DNA of 64,000 nucleotides, taken from positions 1 through 64,000 of the forward strand of contig JAUXOA010000011.1 in assembly GCA_030682475.1 (NCBI GenBank), given 5' to 3'. Below are positions 1 through 9,982 of this stretch, in pieces; position 1 is the stretch's first letter, and every line of letters begins with the position of its first letter. The position numbers and the translations under genes were made by a program. This stretch comes from Rhodoferax sp. Its GTDB lineage: Bacteria > Pseudomonadota > Gammaproteobacteria > Burkholderiales > Burkholderiaceae_C. A model generated the notes under the pieces. It did not search any database. It had not been told where the DNA came from and was given only the letters and a program-made list of their open reading frames with translations.

Positions 1-137
1 AACAGCAGCCAGGGCAGGGCGGAAAAGGCGAAACGCAGCGTGGCGAACAGAAACGGCGGCAAGCCGTCCAGGCCCCAGCGAATCACCACGAAGTTGGTGC
101 CCCAGACAAAAACCACACACAGGGCCAGAAGAAGATG
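1..137 (-). CDS. EamA/DMT-family permease, N-terminal part only
   Basis: The reverse strand codes for the start of a drug/metabolite-transporter protein. It shows a hydrophobic first helix with the family-typical WGTNFVVIRWG stretch followed by LPPFLFATLRF. The rest lies beyond the left edge. The start is unresolved: this frame is open back to a TAG at about 187-189 but holds no ATG, GTG or TTG. A GTG at 167-169 with an AGGA-like ribosome site upstream is in another frame and would need a shift of frame within about a dozen codons. Either a CTG start or a real or sequencing frameshift is possible. The gene is divergent from the binding-protein gene at 228. Confidence 0.6.
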
Positions 138-227
138 CGAGCTTGCAGGCGCCGCGCTGCTGCAGTCACCGGGAGTCCTGATCGACTATGCTTGCACCCG
201 TTCGAACAAGCATGGGAGTGTCTTACT

Positions 228-2036
228 ATGAAAATTAAATGTTTGCGCGCTTTTTGCTACGTTTGCCTGCTTCTGCTGAGCCCGAGCAGCCTGCAGGCGA
301 AAAGCCCCTCCAACGAAAAGGTGCTGCGCTACGCGTTTCCCATCGCCGAGACCGGGTTTGATCCGGCGCAACTGTCGGACCTGTACTCGCGCATCGTCAC
401 CTCCAACATTTTTGATGCCTTGTATGGCTACGACTACCTGGCGCGTCCCATTAAGGTGCGACCCAATGTGGCGGTCGGCATGCCCGTCATCAGCGATGAT
501 TTTCGGACCTACACGGTCAAGATCAAGCCGGGCATTTACTTCGCCGATGACCCAGCGTTTGGCGGCAAGAAACGCGAGCTGACAGCGCAAGATTTCGTTT
601 ACAGTTACAAGCGCATTTTTGATCCCAAGACCAAGAGTCCGAGCTACGGTGATTTGGAGGCAGCCAAGCTGCTTGGGATGGACGAGCTTCGGCGCGCGGC
701 GGAAAAACCTGGCGCCAGTTTCAACTACGACAAAGAGGCCGAAGGCCTCCGCGCGCTTGACCGCTACACCCTCCAGTTCAAACTTCAGGAAACCCGACCT
801 AGGTTCATTTTCTTTCTCGCGGACGCCAGCGTTCGCGGGGCGCTGGCGCGCGAGGTGGTGGAGAAGTATGGCGACAAGATCATGGAGCATCCGGTGGGCA
901 CCGGGCCCTTCAAGCTGCACCAGTGGACGCGTTCGTCCAAGATGACGTTTGTCCGGAACCCGAACTTTCGTGAAGAATTCTACGATGCCGAACCCGCCGC
1001 TGACGATGACCACGCGCAAGCGATCTACCAGCAAATGAAAGGCAAACGCCTGCCGATGGTGGACCGGATTGAGATATCCATCATTGAAGAGAACCAGCCG
1101 CGCTGGCTCTCATTCCTGAACGGTGATCAGGACTTGCTGGAGCGCTTGCCAAATGCCTTCGCCTACCAGGCGATCCCTAACAACCGGCTGGCGCCCAATC
1201 TGGTCAAGAAGCAAATTTCCATGAAACGTGTACCGAGCCCGGATGTCACGTTGACCTACTTCAATATGGAGGACCCCATCGTCGGCGGTTACACACCCGA
1301 CAAGGTGGCACTGCGCCGTGCCATTGCCCTGGCCTACAACACGGATGAAGAAATCCGCTTGCCGCGCCGCAATCAGGCGATTCCGGCGCAGGGCCCGATT
1401 CAACCTGGCGCCTATGGTTATGACCCCAAGTTCAAAACCGAGATGAGCGACTTCGACCGTGCCCGGGCCGCTGCCTTGCTCGATATGTTTGGCTACATTG
1501 ACCGTGATGGCGATGGCTGGCGCGACCTGCCCGATGGCAAGCCCTTGCTGCTGAAGTACTCCACCACGCCTGATGCCGCCTCGCGCGAGCTCAATGAGGT
1601 CTGGAAGAAAAACATGGCTGCCGCCGGTATCAGGATTGAGTTCAAAATCGGCAAATGGCCGGAGCACCTCAAAGCTGCGCGCGCCGGCAAACTGATGATG
1701 TGGGGCCTGGGGCAGGGCGCAGATTACCCCGATGGAGCCGACGCCCTGGGCCAGGGCTATGGGCCCGAGAAAGGCGAAGGAAACTTGGCTCGTTTTGAGA
1801 ACGCCGAGTTCGACCAGCTCTACCAGAAGCAACTGTTGATGCCGGACGGCCCCGAGCGTCTGGCTACCATGCAGCAAGCGGTCAAGATCATGGTTGCTTA
1901 CATGCCCTACAAGTTTTCCACCCATCGCATCCTGACCGACATGACGCAGCCCAGGCTACTGGGCTACCGCCGCAATCAGTTCGCACGGGAGTTCTGGAAG
2001 TACGTGGACATTGACACCAGCAAGCTACCGCATTGA
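228..2036 (+). CDS. ABC transporter substrate-binding protein, oligopeptide type (SBP_bac_5)
   Basis: A 602-residue periplasmic binding protein of the OppA/DppA superfamily. A signal peptide is evident (MKIKCLRAFCYVCLLLLS, then a cleavage-like LQA-KS). The mature part shows the family landmarks: a YAFPIAETGFDPAQ start, the DFVYSYKR segment for the bound ligand lobe, and VGTGPFKLHQW. The frame is open back to 135, but the ATG at 228 directly precedes the signal peptide and is chosen. It sits 127 bp upstream of a second binding protein and the opp permease genes, so it probably serves the same transporter with another peptide range, or is a separately expressed paralogue. The actual substrate cannot be read from sequence. 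Confidence 0.85.
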   Translation: MKIKCLRAFCYVCLLLLSPSSLQAKSPSNEKVLRYAFPIAETGFDPAQLSDLYSRIVTSNIFDALYGYDYLARPIKVRPNVAVGMPVISDDFRTYTVKIKPGIYFADDPAFGGKKRELTAQDFVYSYKRIFDPKTKSPSYGDLEAAKLLGMDELRRAAEKPGASFNYDKEAEGLRALDRYTLQFKLQETRPRFIFFLADASVRGALAREVVEKYGDKIMEHPVGTGPFKLHQWTRSSKMTFVRNPNFREEFYDAEPAADDDHAQAIYQQMKGKRLPMVDRIEISIIEENQPRWLSFLNGDQDLLERLPNAFAYQAIPNNRLAPNLVKKQISMKRVPSPDVTLTYFNMEDPIVGGYTPDKVALRRAIALAYNTDEEIRLPRRNQAIPAQGPIQPGAYGYDPKFKTEMSDFDRARAAALLDMFGYIDRDGDGWRDLPDGKPLLLKYSTTPDAASRELNEVWKKNMAAAGIRIEFKIGKWPEHLKAARAGKLMMWGLGQGADYPDGADALGQGYGPEKGEGNLARFENAEFDQLYQKQLLMPDGPERLATMQQAVKIMVAYMPYKFSTHRILTDMTQPRLLGYRRNQFAREFWKYVDIDTSKLPH

Positions 2037-2163
2037 CCTGGTCAACTCCAAACTGACCGCTTGATCCCCGGGCCGCAGGCGTACGCCATAATCGGTTCAC
2101 CCAAAAACCCTGCGCAGCAAGCACTTACCGGTGCCGTAGCGCGCTATCAACAGGAAACAGGCC

Positions 2164-3777
2164 ATGAACCCAATTTTCAGGCAGACCGTCTCCGCCCTGG
2201 CGCTAGCCGCCGTCTTTGTCGTCGCCAGCCACGCAGCGATCGTCCCGCCGGGCGTGCAACTGCACCCGACCCAAACCCTGATCCGCAATAACGGCTCCGA
2301 GCCTGAAACGCTGGACCCGGCCTTGGCGGAATCGGTGGGCGCCAACAACATCACGCGCGATTTGTTTGAAGGACTGACGGCCAACGATTCGGCCGGCAAA
2401 ATCGTGCCCGGCGTGGCCGAAAGCTGGAAGCAGCTTGACAGCACCACCTGGGTCTTCAAGCTGCGAAAAAACGCCAAATGGTCGAACGGCGACCCGGTCA
2501 CCGCTGACGATTTTGTGTTTGGCATTCGTCGCTTTGTGGACCCCAAGACGGCGTCCACCTACGCCGCCACCTACGGGATTTTTTTGCTCAACGGCCCAGC
2601 CGTCGTCAAGGGCAGCAAGCCAAGCACCGAGATTGGCGTGAAGGCGCTCGACCCACATACGATCGAAGTCAAAACCGCCTTCCCGGTCACTTTCTTGCCC
2701 GAATTGATGAGCAATAACAACCTGGGGCCGGTGCACAAGGCATCGCTCGAAAAACACGGCAAGGACTGGACCAAGCCGGGCAAGCTGGTGAGCAACGGCG
2801 CCTATACGCTCAAGGAGTGGCAGGTCAACAACCGCATCGTCATTGAGAAGAACCCCCAGTACTGGGACGCTGCCAATGTGCAGCTTGCCAAGGTGACTTA
2901 TCTCCCGATTGAAGATGGCCATGCCGATGTCAAGATGTACGAGTCGGGTGAGAATGAGTGGGTCTACCAGTTGCCCCCTGGCACCTACGAGAAGTACAAG
3001 GCCCAGCTCCCCAAAGAGATTCGCAACGCGCCCATGCTGGGCCTGCGTTACTACTCGTACCAAACACAAGACCCGGCGTTCAAGGATGTGCGCGTGCGCA
3101 AAGCCCTGTCGATGGTAATCGACCGCGAGATACTGGCCCAGCGCGTGACCGCCGATGGTCAGACCCCCGCCTACAGCGTGATCGTAGCCGGCACGCTTGG
3201 CGCCGATGTGACCTCCTATGACTGGGCAACGTGGCCGATGGACAAGCGCGTGGCTGAAGCCAAAAGCCTGCTGGAAAAAGCCGGTGTAAAACCCGGTGCC
3301 AAATTTGTGTTCTCGTACAACACCAGCGAGTACCATAAAAAAATGGCCATCTTTGCCGCGTCCGAATGGAAGACCAAGCTGGGTCTGAACATAGAAACCG
3401 AGAGCATGGAATTCAAGGTGCTGCTGAAAAAGCGGCACGATGGCGCATTCCAGATGGCGCGCAATGGCTGGATCGCCGATTACAACGATGCCACCACCTT
3501 TTTGACCCTGGTGCGTTGCGACTCGGACCAGAACAACAACTTCAACTGCAACCGGCAGGCCGAAGAGCTGATCAACCAGGGCTCGCAAAGCACCGACCCC
3601 GCCAAGCGCCGCGCATTGCTGACCCAGGCTGCAAAAATGATCATGGACGACTACCCCATCATTCCCTTGCTGCAGTACTCGCTGCCGCGCCTGGTGAAAC
3701 CCTACGTCGGTGGCTATTCGCTGGAAAATGCGAAAGACCGCTTTCGCTCTAAAGACCTGTACATCATCAAGCACTGA
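2164..3777 (+). CDS. oppA: Oligopeptide ABC transporter, periplasmic binding protein (OppA-like)
   Basis: A 537-residue peptide-binding protein that should capture oligopeptides in the periplasm and deliver them to the OppBC channel. It has a signal peptide (MNPIFRQTVSALALAAVFVVASHA), then the typical opening with NNGSEPETLDPALAE, WVFKLRKNAKWSNGDPVTADDF and the SNGAYTLKEW segment. An AGGAAA-type ribosome site lies just upstream of the ATG. It is followed after 10 bp by the first permease gene, so it heads an oppABCDF operon. Assignment to Opp rather than Dpp rests on length and motifs; ligand preference is unknown. Confidence 0.88.
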   Translation: MNPIFRQTVSALALAAVFVVASHAAIVPPGVQLHPTQTLIRNNGSEPETLDPALAESVGANNITRDLFEGLTANDSAGKIVPGVAESWKQLDSTTWVFKLRKNAKWSNGDPVTADDFVFGIRRFVDPKTASTYAATYGIFLLNGPAVVKGSKPSTEIGVKALDPHTIEVKTAFPVTFLPELMSNNNLGPVHKASLEKHGKDWTKPGKLVSNGAYTLKEWQVNNRIVIEKNPQYWDAANVQLAKVTYLPIEDGHADVKMYESGENEWVYQLPPGTYEKYKAQLPKEIRNAPMLGLRYYSYQTQDPAFKDVRVRKALSMVIDREILAQRVTADGQTPAYSVIVAGTLGADVTSYDWATWPMDKRVAEAKSLLEKAGVKPGAKFVFSYNTSEYHKKMAIFAASEWKTKLGLNIETESMEFKVLLKKRHDGAFQMARNGWIADYNDATTFLTLVRCDSDQNNNFNCNRQAEELINQGSQSTDPAKRRALLTQAAKMIMDDYPIIPLLQYSLPRLVKPYVGGYSLENAKDRFRSKDLYIIKH

Positions 3778-3787
3778 GCCCTGAGCG

Positions 3788-4708
3788 ATGTGGTCCTACA
3801 CCCTGCGCCGGATTCTGGCCGCGATTCCGACGATGCTGGTGGTCATTACCGTTTGCTACCTTTTATTGCACGCCACGCCGGGCGGACCGTTTGATGGTGA
3901 ACGCAAAGTGTCGGCGGCGGTGCTGGCCAACCTGCAAGCCAAGTACCACCTGGATTTGCCGCTCTGGCAGCAGTACCTGCTGTACCTCAAGAGCTTGCTG
4001 CAAGGCGACCTGGGCGCGTCGTTTCGCTATGCCGATTGGTCGGTCAACGATCTGGTAGCGAACGCGCTGCCGGTCTCCCTGGTGATTGGTGGCGTCTCCT
4101 TGCTGCTGTCCCTCTTCATCGGCGTCACCCTGGGCATCGTGGCGGCCTTGCGGCAAAACAGCGCGGTGGATTACATGGTGATGCTGATTGGCAACGTGGG
4201 CAGCGCGGTGCCGAGCTTTGTGATGGGGCCGGTGCTGATCATCGTGTTTGCGATTTTGCTGAAATGGCTGCCAGCCGGTGGCTGGAACGATTTCGAGCTG
4301 CGCTTTATGGTGCTGCCGATGGCGCTGCTGACCTTCATCAACGTAGCCGTCATCGGGCGCGTGATGCGCGGCAGCCTGATCGAGGTGATGCACAGCAACT
4401 TCATCCGCACTGCGCGCGCCAAGGGTTTGCCCACCCGTGTGGTGGTGCTGCGCCATGCCCTCAAGCCAGCGCTGCTGCCGGTGGTGTCTTTGCTGGGTCC
4501 GCTGGCGATCTCCTCCATCACCTCGGCCCTGGTGACCGAGACCGTGTTTTCCCTGCCTGGCCTGGGCAAGCTGATCGTGAATGGCGCCGGCAACCGCGAC
4601 TACACCCTGGTACTGGGTCTGGTGGTGCTGATCACCGTGATGACCGTGACACTCAATCTGCTGGTCGATCTGGCCTACGCCTGGCTGGACCCGAAAATTC
4701 GATACTGA
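3788..4708 (+). CDS. oppB: Peptide ABC transporter permease (OppB-like)
   Basis: A 306-residue inner-membrane permease of the OppB/DppB family. It opens with the family-typical MWSYTLRRILAAIPTMLVV helix and has about six transmembrane segments. The cytoplasmic EAA loop is seen near NFIRTARAKGLPTRVVVLRHALKPALLP, which contacts the ATPases, and the C-terminus ends in a DLAYAWLDPKIRY motif. It follows oppA by 10 bp and precedes oppC by 9 bp. Together with OppC it should form the peptide translocation path. Confidence 0.9.
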   Translation: MWSYTLRRILAAIPTMLVVITVCYLLLHATPGGPFDGERKVSAAVLANLQAKYHLDLPLWQQYLLYLKSLLQGDLGASFRYADWSVNDLVANALPVSLVIGGVSLLLSLFIGVTLGIVAALRQNSAVDYMVMLIGNVGSAVPSFVMGPVLIIVFAILLKWLPAGGWNDFELRFMVLPMALLTFINVAVIGRVMRGSLIEVMHSNFIRTARAKGLPTRVVVLRHALKPALLPVVSLLGPLAISSITSALVTETVFSLPGLGKLIVNGAGNRDYTLVLGLVVLITVMTVTLNLLVDLAYAWLDPKIRY

Positions 4709-4717
4709 GCACACCCC

Positions 4718-5637
4718 ATGTTGACTCGAAAAAAAGACGATGGCCTGATGAGCACCCTGGCCGATGCGGTCTCGGTCGCCGACATGGTGGCCGGTCGCAG
4801 CCTGTGGAGCGATGCGCGCCGACGCTTCATGCGCAACAAGGCGGCACTTATCAGCCTGTGCCTCTTGATGCTGATTGCACTGGCCTGCATCGTCGGCCCC
4901 TGGTTGTTGCCGCACGCGTTTGACAGCGCTGACTGGGATGCCATGAGCCAGCCTCCAACCTGGAAGAATTTCCATCTATGGGGCACCGACGAAGCCGGGC
5001 GCGATCTGTTGGTCCGCAGCCTCATTGGTGGGCGGATCTCGCTCACGGTGGGTCTGCTGGCCACGCTGGCTTCCGTGTCGCTGGGCATTGTGTGGGGCGC
5101 CACGGCCGGCTTTCTGGGGGGCAAGGTCGATGCGCTGATGATGCGCATTGTTGACATGATGTACGCCATCCCCTATTTGCTGATTGCCATTTTGCTGGTG
5201 ACCATTCTGGGGCGCGAGTTTTACCTGGTGGTGCTCGTCATCACCGTCTTTTCCTGGATGGACATGGCGCGCGTGGTGCGCGGGCAAACCCTGTCGCTTC
5301 GGTCCATGGAGTATGTGGAGGCGGCGCGCGCCATGGGTGTCTCGACCACGCGCATCATCTTTGCGCACATCGTGCCCAATCTGCTGGGCGTTGTGGTGAT
5401 CTACACCACGGTGACAGTGCCTGGCGTCATCCTGACCGAATCGGTGCTGTCGTTCCTCGGCCTGGGCATCCAGGAGCCCATGACGAGCTGGGGCGTGCTG
5501 ATTCAGGATGGCGCCAAGGTGATGGAAGTCTCGCCCTGGATTCTGTTGTTCCCGGCCGGTCTGCTGTCGCTCACCCTGTACTGCTTTAACTTCATTGGCG
5601 ATGGCCTGCGTGATGCGCTCGACCCCAAGGAACGGTA

Positions 5638-5638
<1 letters not shown>
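4718..5638 (+). CDS. oppC: Peptide ABC transporter permease (OppC-like)
   Basis: A 306-residue permease of the OppC/DppC family. It has the N-terminal RRRFMRNKAALISLCLLMLI helix, a periplasmic stretch with HLWGTDEAGRDLL (a family hallmark), and the EAA loop around EYVEAARAMGVSTTRIIFAHI. It ends with DGLRDALDPKER. A second ATG at 4748 is possible, but the first one keeps the short spacing to oppB. Its last base is shared with the ATG of oppD (TAATG), which implies translational coupling. Confidence 0.9.
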
Positions 5639-6632
<994 letters not shown>

Positions 6633-6636
<4 letters not shown>

Positions 6637-7619
6637 GTTCGCAGCCCGCCTTGTTGTCAGTTCGTGATTTGAAGGTGCACTTCAAACTGGCCGGTGATTC
6701 ACTTTTGCCGTGGGCGCCGCCGCGCTTGCTCAAAGCCGTAGATGGCGTGTCGTTTGATATTTTTCCGGGCGAAACCCTGGGCGTAGTCGGTGAATCAGGT
6801 TGCGGCAAATCGACCCTGGCGCGCGCCATGCTGAACTTGATTCCGGCCACCGCCGGCAGCATTCTGTGGCAGGGCCAAGAGCTGCGTGGCGCCAGCGCTC
6901 AAACCTGGCAGACGGTACGCAAAAGCGTGCAAATGATTTTTCAGGATCCATTGGCTTCGCTTGATCCGCGCATGACCGTGGGCCGAATCATTGCCGAGCC
7001 GCTGCGCACCCATTTCCCGCAGATGGACAACCAGGAAGTGATGCAAAAGGTGCGCGCCATGATGGCCAAGGTGGGCTTGACTGAGCAGCAAATCAACCGC
7101 TATCCGCATGAGTTTTCAGGCGGTCAGTGCCAGCGCATCGGCATTGCCAGGGCCCTGGTGCTGGAGCCCAAGCTCATTATTTGCGATGAACCGGTGTCAG
7201 CGCTCGATGTCTCGATCCAGGCGCAGATCATCAACCTGCTCAAGGACTTGCAAGCCCAAATGGGGCTGGCGCTGGTGTTCATTGCCCATGATCTGGCGGT
7301 GGTCAAGCACATCAGCCAGCGCGTCATGGTGATGTACCTGGGGCGGACCATGGAACTCGCAGCCAAGCAGGCGATTTACCAGAACCCCGGCCATCCTTAC
7401 ACGCAAGCCCTGCTCAGTGCCATCCCGCTGCCGGATCCGCGGCGTGAACGCAACAAGACCTTGCAGCTCTTGCATGGCGATTTGCCCTCGCCGATCAATC
7501 CGCCCTCGGGCTGCAGCTTTCGCACCCGCTGCCCGAAGGCGCAGGCGCAGTGCGCACAGCAAACGCCGCAGTTGCGCGCACTCAACCCCCAAACGCAGGT
7601 GGCGTGCTGGCTGGCCTGA
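6633..7619 (+). CDS. oppF: Peptide ABC transporter ATP-binding protein (OppF-like)
   Basis: A 328-residue ABC ATPase, partner of OppD. Walker A is GESGCGKST (Lys59), the signature is SGGQCQRIGIARAL, Walker B is LIICDEPVSALDVSIQ, and the C-terminal cysteine-rich tail contains SFRTRCPKAQAQC. It starts in a 4-bp ATGA overlap with oppD. It is the last gene of the transporter proper; an MFS gene begins right after it. Confidence 0.92.
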
Positions 7620-7623
7620 AGCG

Positions 7624-8970
7624 GTGGAGCCAAGCCAACCCCCGGCTGACCCGCCGGCCAGCAGCCGAACCCGGCCCAGCGGCTTGCCCGTTGCGCAGCC
7701 CTCGCCTGGCTGGTTTACCTTGCCCAGCACCGACCTGTTGCGCGATCCGGTGTACCGGCGTTTGTGGTTATCGGTTCTGATCAGTACTTTTGGCCAGCAG
7801 GTAACCATGCTCGCGGTGCCGCTGACAGCAGCGCTGTTGCTGCACGCAACGCCGACTGAGATGGGCTTGCTGGTTGCCATGGAATTGGCGCCGTTTGTGC
7901 TGCTGTCCCTGCCCGTGGGTGTGTGGCTGGACCGGGTGCGCAAGTTGCCGGTGTACATCGCCGGCGAAATCACGGTCGCCCTGGTCCTGGCCAGCATTCC
8001 CGCTGCCTGGGCGCTGGGCTGGCTGAGCATGACGTATTTGTATGGCACCGGATTTGTGATGGGCTGCGTGTTTGTCTCCTCTGGCACGGCGGCCCAGATC
8101 GTGTTGACCCAGGTGGTGCCGCGCGAACGCCTGGTGGAGGCGCATGCAAAGAATGCACTGGCCAGCTCCGGCGCTGAAGTGCTCGGGCCCGGCCTGGCAG
8201 GGATCCTCATCAAGCTGGTTGGCGCGCCGCTGGCTTTGCTGGCCGATGCCGTTCTGCTGATGGTCAGTGTGTCTTTCTTGCGCGGCGTTCGGGTGCGCGA
8301 AACGCCGGTCGTCAGTGCCCAGCGGGCATTTGGGCGCGACCTCAAGCAGGGCCTGCGCTTTGTCTGGCAGCACCCGCTGCTGCCCAGCATGGCGCTGGTG
8401 GTCGGCATCTGGCAACTGTTCCATCATGCCGCCATGGTGGTGCAAATCCTGTTCGCCACACGCGAACTGGGCTTGACCGAACAACAGGTCGGGTTGAGCT
8501 ACGCTGCTATGGGGGTGGGAACGCTATTGGCGAGCATCCTTGGGCATCGCATTTCACACCGCATCGGGCCCGGACCGTGTTTGACTTTGGGGGTGGCGAT
8601 AACCGGCCTGGGCTGGCTGCAACTGGCCTTCGCACCGCGTGGTCCGCTGGGCGTGGCCGCCTACGTCTTGATGCTGGTGTGTTTTTCCATCGGCGCGGTG
8701 CTGCTGTTCATCAACTTTCTTGCGCTACGCCAGGCCGTCACCCCCGCGCCTCTGCTGGCCCGCATGACCAGTACCATGCGCTGGCTGATTCTGATTCCGG
8801 CTGCACCCGGGGCGTTGCTGGGAGGCTATCTGGGTGAACATCTGGGGCTGCGCCATGCGATGGGATTTGGCGGCGTGGGCGCACTGCTGCTGGCACTGGC
8901 GATCTGGCGTACCGCCGTGATTCAGTCCTTGCGTCGTTTACCCGATCGGGTTGAAGACACTGCCCCATGA
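7624..8970 (+). CDS. MFS transporter (enterobactin-exporter/multidrug-like)
   Basis: About 448 residues of a major-facilitator permease of the MFS_3 (EntS-like) type. After a proline-rich cytoplasmic lead it reads LLRDPVYRRLWLSVLISTFG, then regular hydrophobic helices. The loop-2 motif appears as LPVGVWLDRVRKLP and the central cytoplasmic loop lies around residues 215-235. Start choice is uncertain: the GTG at 7624, five bases after the oppF stop, fits an operon gene, but in-frame TTG codons at 7684 and 7720 are also possible and no strong ribosome site is seen. Substrate is unknown; it may be a drug or peptide-derived export pump. Confidence 0.75.
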   Translation: MEPSQPPADPPASSRTRPSGLPVAQPSPGWFTLPSTDLLRDPVYRRLWLSVLISTFGQQVTMLAVPLTAALLLHATPTEMGLLVAMELAPFVLLSLPVGVWLDRVRKLPVYIAGEITVALVLASIPAAWALGWLSMTYLYGTGFVMGCVFVSSGTAAQIVLTQVVPRERLVEAHAKNALASSGAEVLGPGLAGILIKLVGAPLALLADAVLLMVSVSFLRGVRVRETPVVSAQRAFGRDLKQGLRFVWQHPLLPSMALVVGIWQLFHHAAMVVQILFATRELGLTEQQVGLSYAAMGVGTLLASILGHRISHRIGPGPCLTLGVAITGLGWLQLAFAPRGPLGVAAYVLMLVCFSIGAVLLFINFLALRQAVTPAPLLARMTSTMRWLILIPAAPGALLGGYLGEHLGLRHAMGFGGVGALLLALAIWRTAVIQSLRRLPDRVEDTAP

Positions 8971-8983
8971 TTTGGAAATGGAA

Positions 8984-9958
8984 TCAGGTAGGTGGCTGCG
9001 GTGCCAGGGCACGCCAGGGTCGGGGCGAAAAGCGGAACACCTGCGGATCGGTCGTGTCCACCGTCGCCTTGATCCAGCCCATAAAAGGCGAGCCGAAGGT
9101 TTCCACGCGCGTGAAGTTTTTGATCACTTGCCGGCTCACCGAATCAAGCATTGGCTGGTTGATCTGGTGCTGGTGCGAATCGCCATGCACCAGCACCACG
9201 CGCCCGGCAAAGGCCAGCGTCTCGTCACGCAACTGCGTCAGGAAACCCTGGTAACCCGGCCGGATCTTGCCCGCGCTGAAGTCTTCAAATTCGGGATTGG
9301 CCTGAATCACGATCATGATGCCCGCCAGCTTGTTGGCACGCGCCTGGGCAAAAGCCTGCGCCAGCCAGACCCGGTTGGCCGCACTGCGCTCAATGAACTC
9401 TGGCACCGGGCCGGCGCTGCGGGTCGTGCCATGAAAATTGTTCTCGCTGCCGGGCAGGTTGAGGCCGACAAACAGGGCGCCACCCGCCACCCAGCGCACG
9501 TTTTCGCGGAAACTGGCGAAGGCCGGGTCACGGCTCTGGCGCTCAAGCAGCAGCGGGCGTTGTCCGAGCGCGCTGTCCCCGGCAAAAAACAGTTCGCGCA
9601 GCTTGCCCAGGCGCTCCAGCGGGTCGTAGCCGCCATTGCTGTGGCGATGGCAATCGGTCCACTCGTTGTCGCCCGGCACATAAATCAGCGGGTGTCTTGA
9701 GGCCTGGAAGACGCCCAGCATGTCACGCAGAACCTCGTCGCTGCACACGCTCGCACCGTTTTTGATGTCCCCGTCATGGACAACAAAGGCCAGCTCTTCA
9801 CGGTCCATTTCGGCCATCAACTCGGGCAGGCGTTCGCGCTCCCATTGGCTGTAGGGCGTGTCGCCAAAAAGTCCAAAGGAGATCGGCTGGGCACTGGCGA
9901 CACCGGCCAGCAGGACCAGCAGGCCGAAGAGTGAATGCAGGAATTTGGGTTTCATCAT
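8984..9958 (-). CDS. Secreted metallophosphoesterase
   Basis: A 324-residue calcineurin-like phosphoesterase with a signal peptide (MKPKFLHSLFGLLVLLAGVASA). The metal-site blocks appear in order: FGLFGDTPYS, VVHDGDIKNG, YVPGDNEWTDC and the late VLVHGDSHQHQ, which supply the Asp, Asn and His ligands of a dinuclear centre. The frame continues to a TTG at 9973, but the paired ATGs at 9953-9958 directly precede the signal peptide. It lies 24 bp downstream of the CoA-transferase gene and could be co-transcribed, though no functional link is obvious. The phosphoester substrate is unknown. It converges on the MFS gene. Confidence 0.82.
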   Translation of the reverse strand: MMKPKFLHSLFGLLVLLAGVASAQPISFGLFGDTPYSQWERERLPELMAEMDREELAFVVHDGDIKNGASVCSDEVLRDMLGVFQASRHPLIYVPGDNEWTDCHRHSNGGYDPLERLGKLRELFFAGDSALGQRPLLLERQSRDPAFASFRENVRWVAGGALFVGLNLPGSENNFHGTTRSAGPVPEFIERSAANRVWLAQAFAQARANKLAGIMIVIQANPEFEDFSAGKIRPGYQGFLTQLRDETLAFAGRVVLVHGDSHQHQINQPMLDSVSRQVIKNFTRVETFGSPFMGWIKATVDTTDPQVFRFSPRPWRALAPQPPT

Positions 9959-9982
9959 CAAGCCAGCGAACAAGGGCCTGAA

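Noticed and set aside
2040-2058. GGTCA/TGACC dyad after the first binding-protein gene
   Set aside because: Arms of only 5 bases with no T-run; too weak for a terminator or operator call.
2203-3774. 523-codon reverse frame opposite oppA
   Set aside because: Antisense to a well-supported gene; no recognisable domain.
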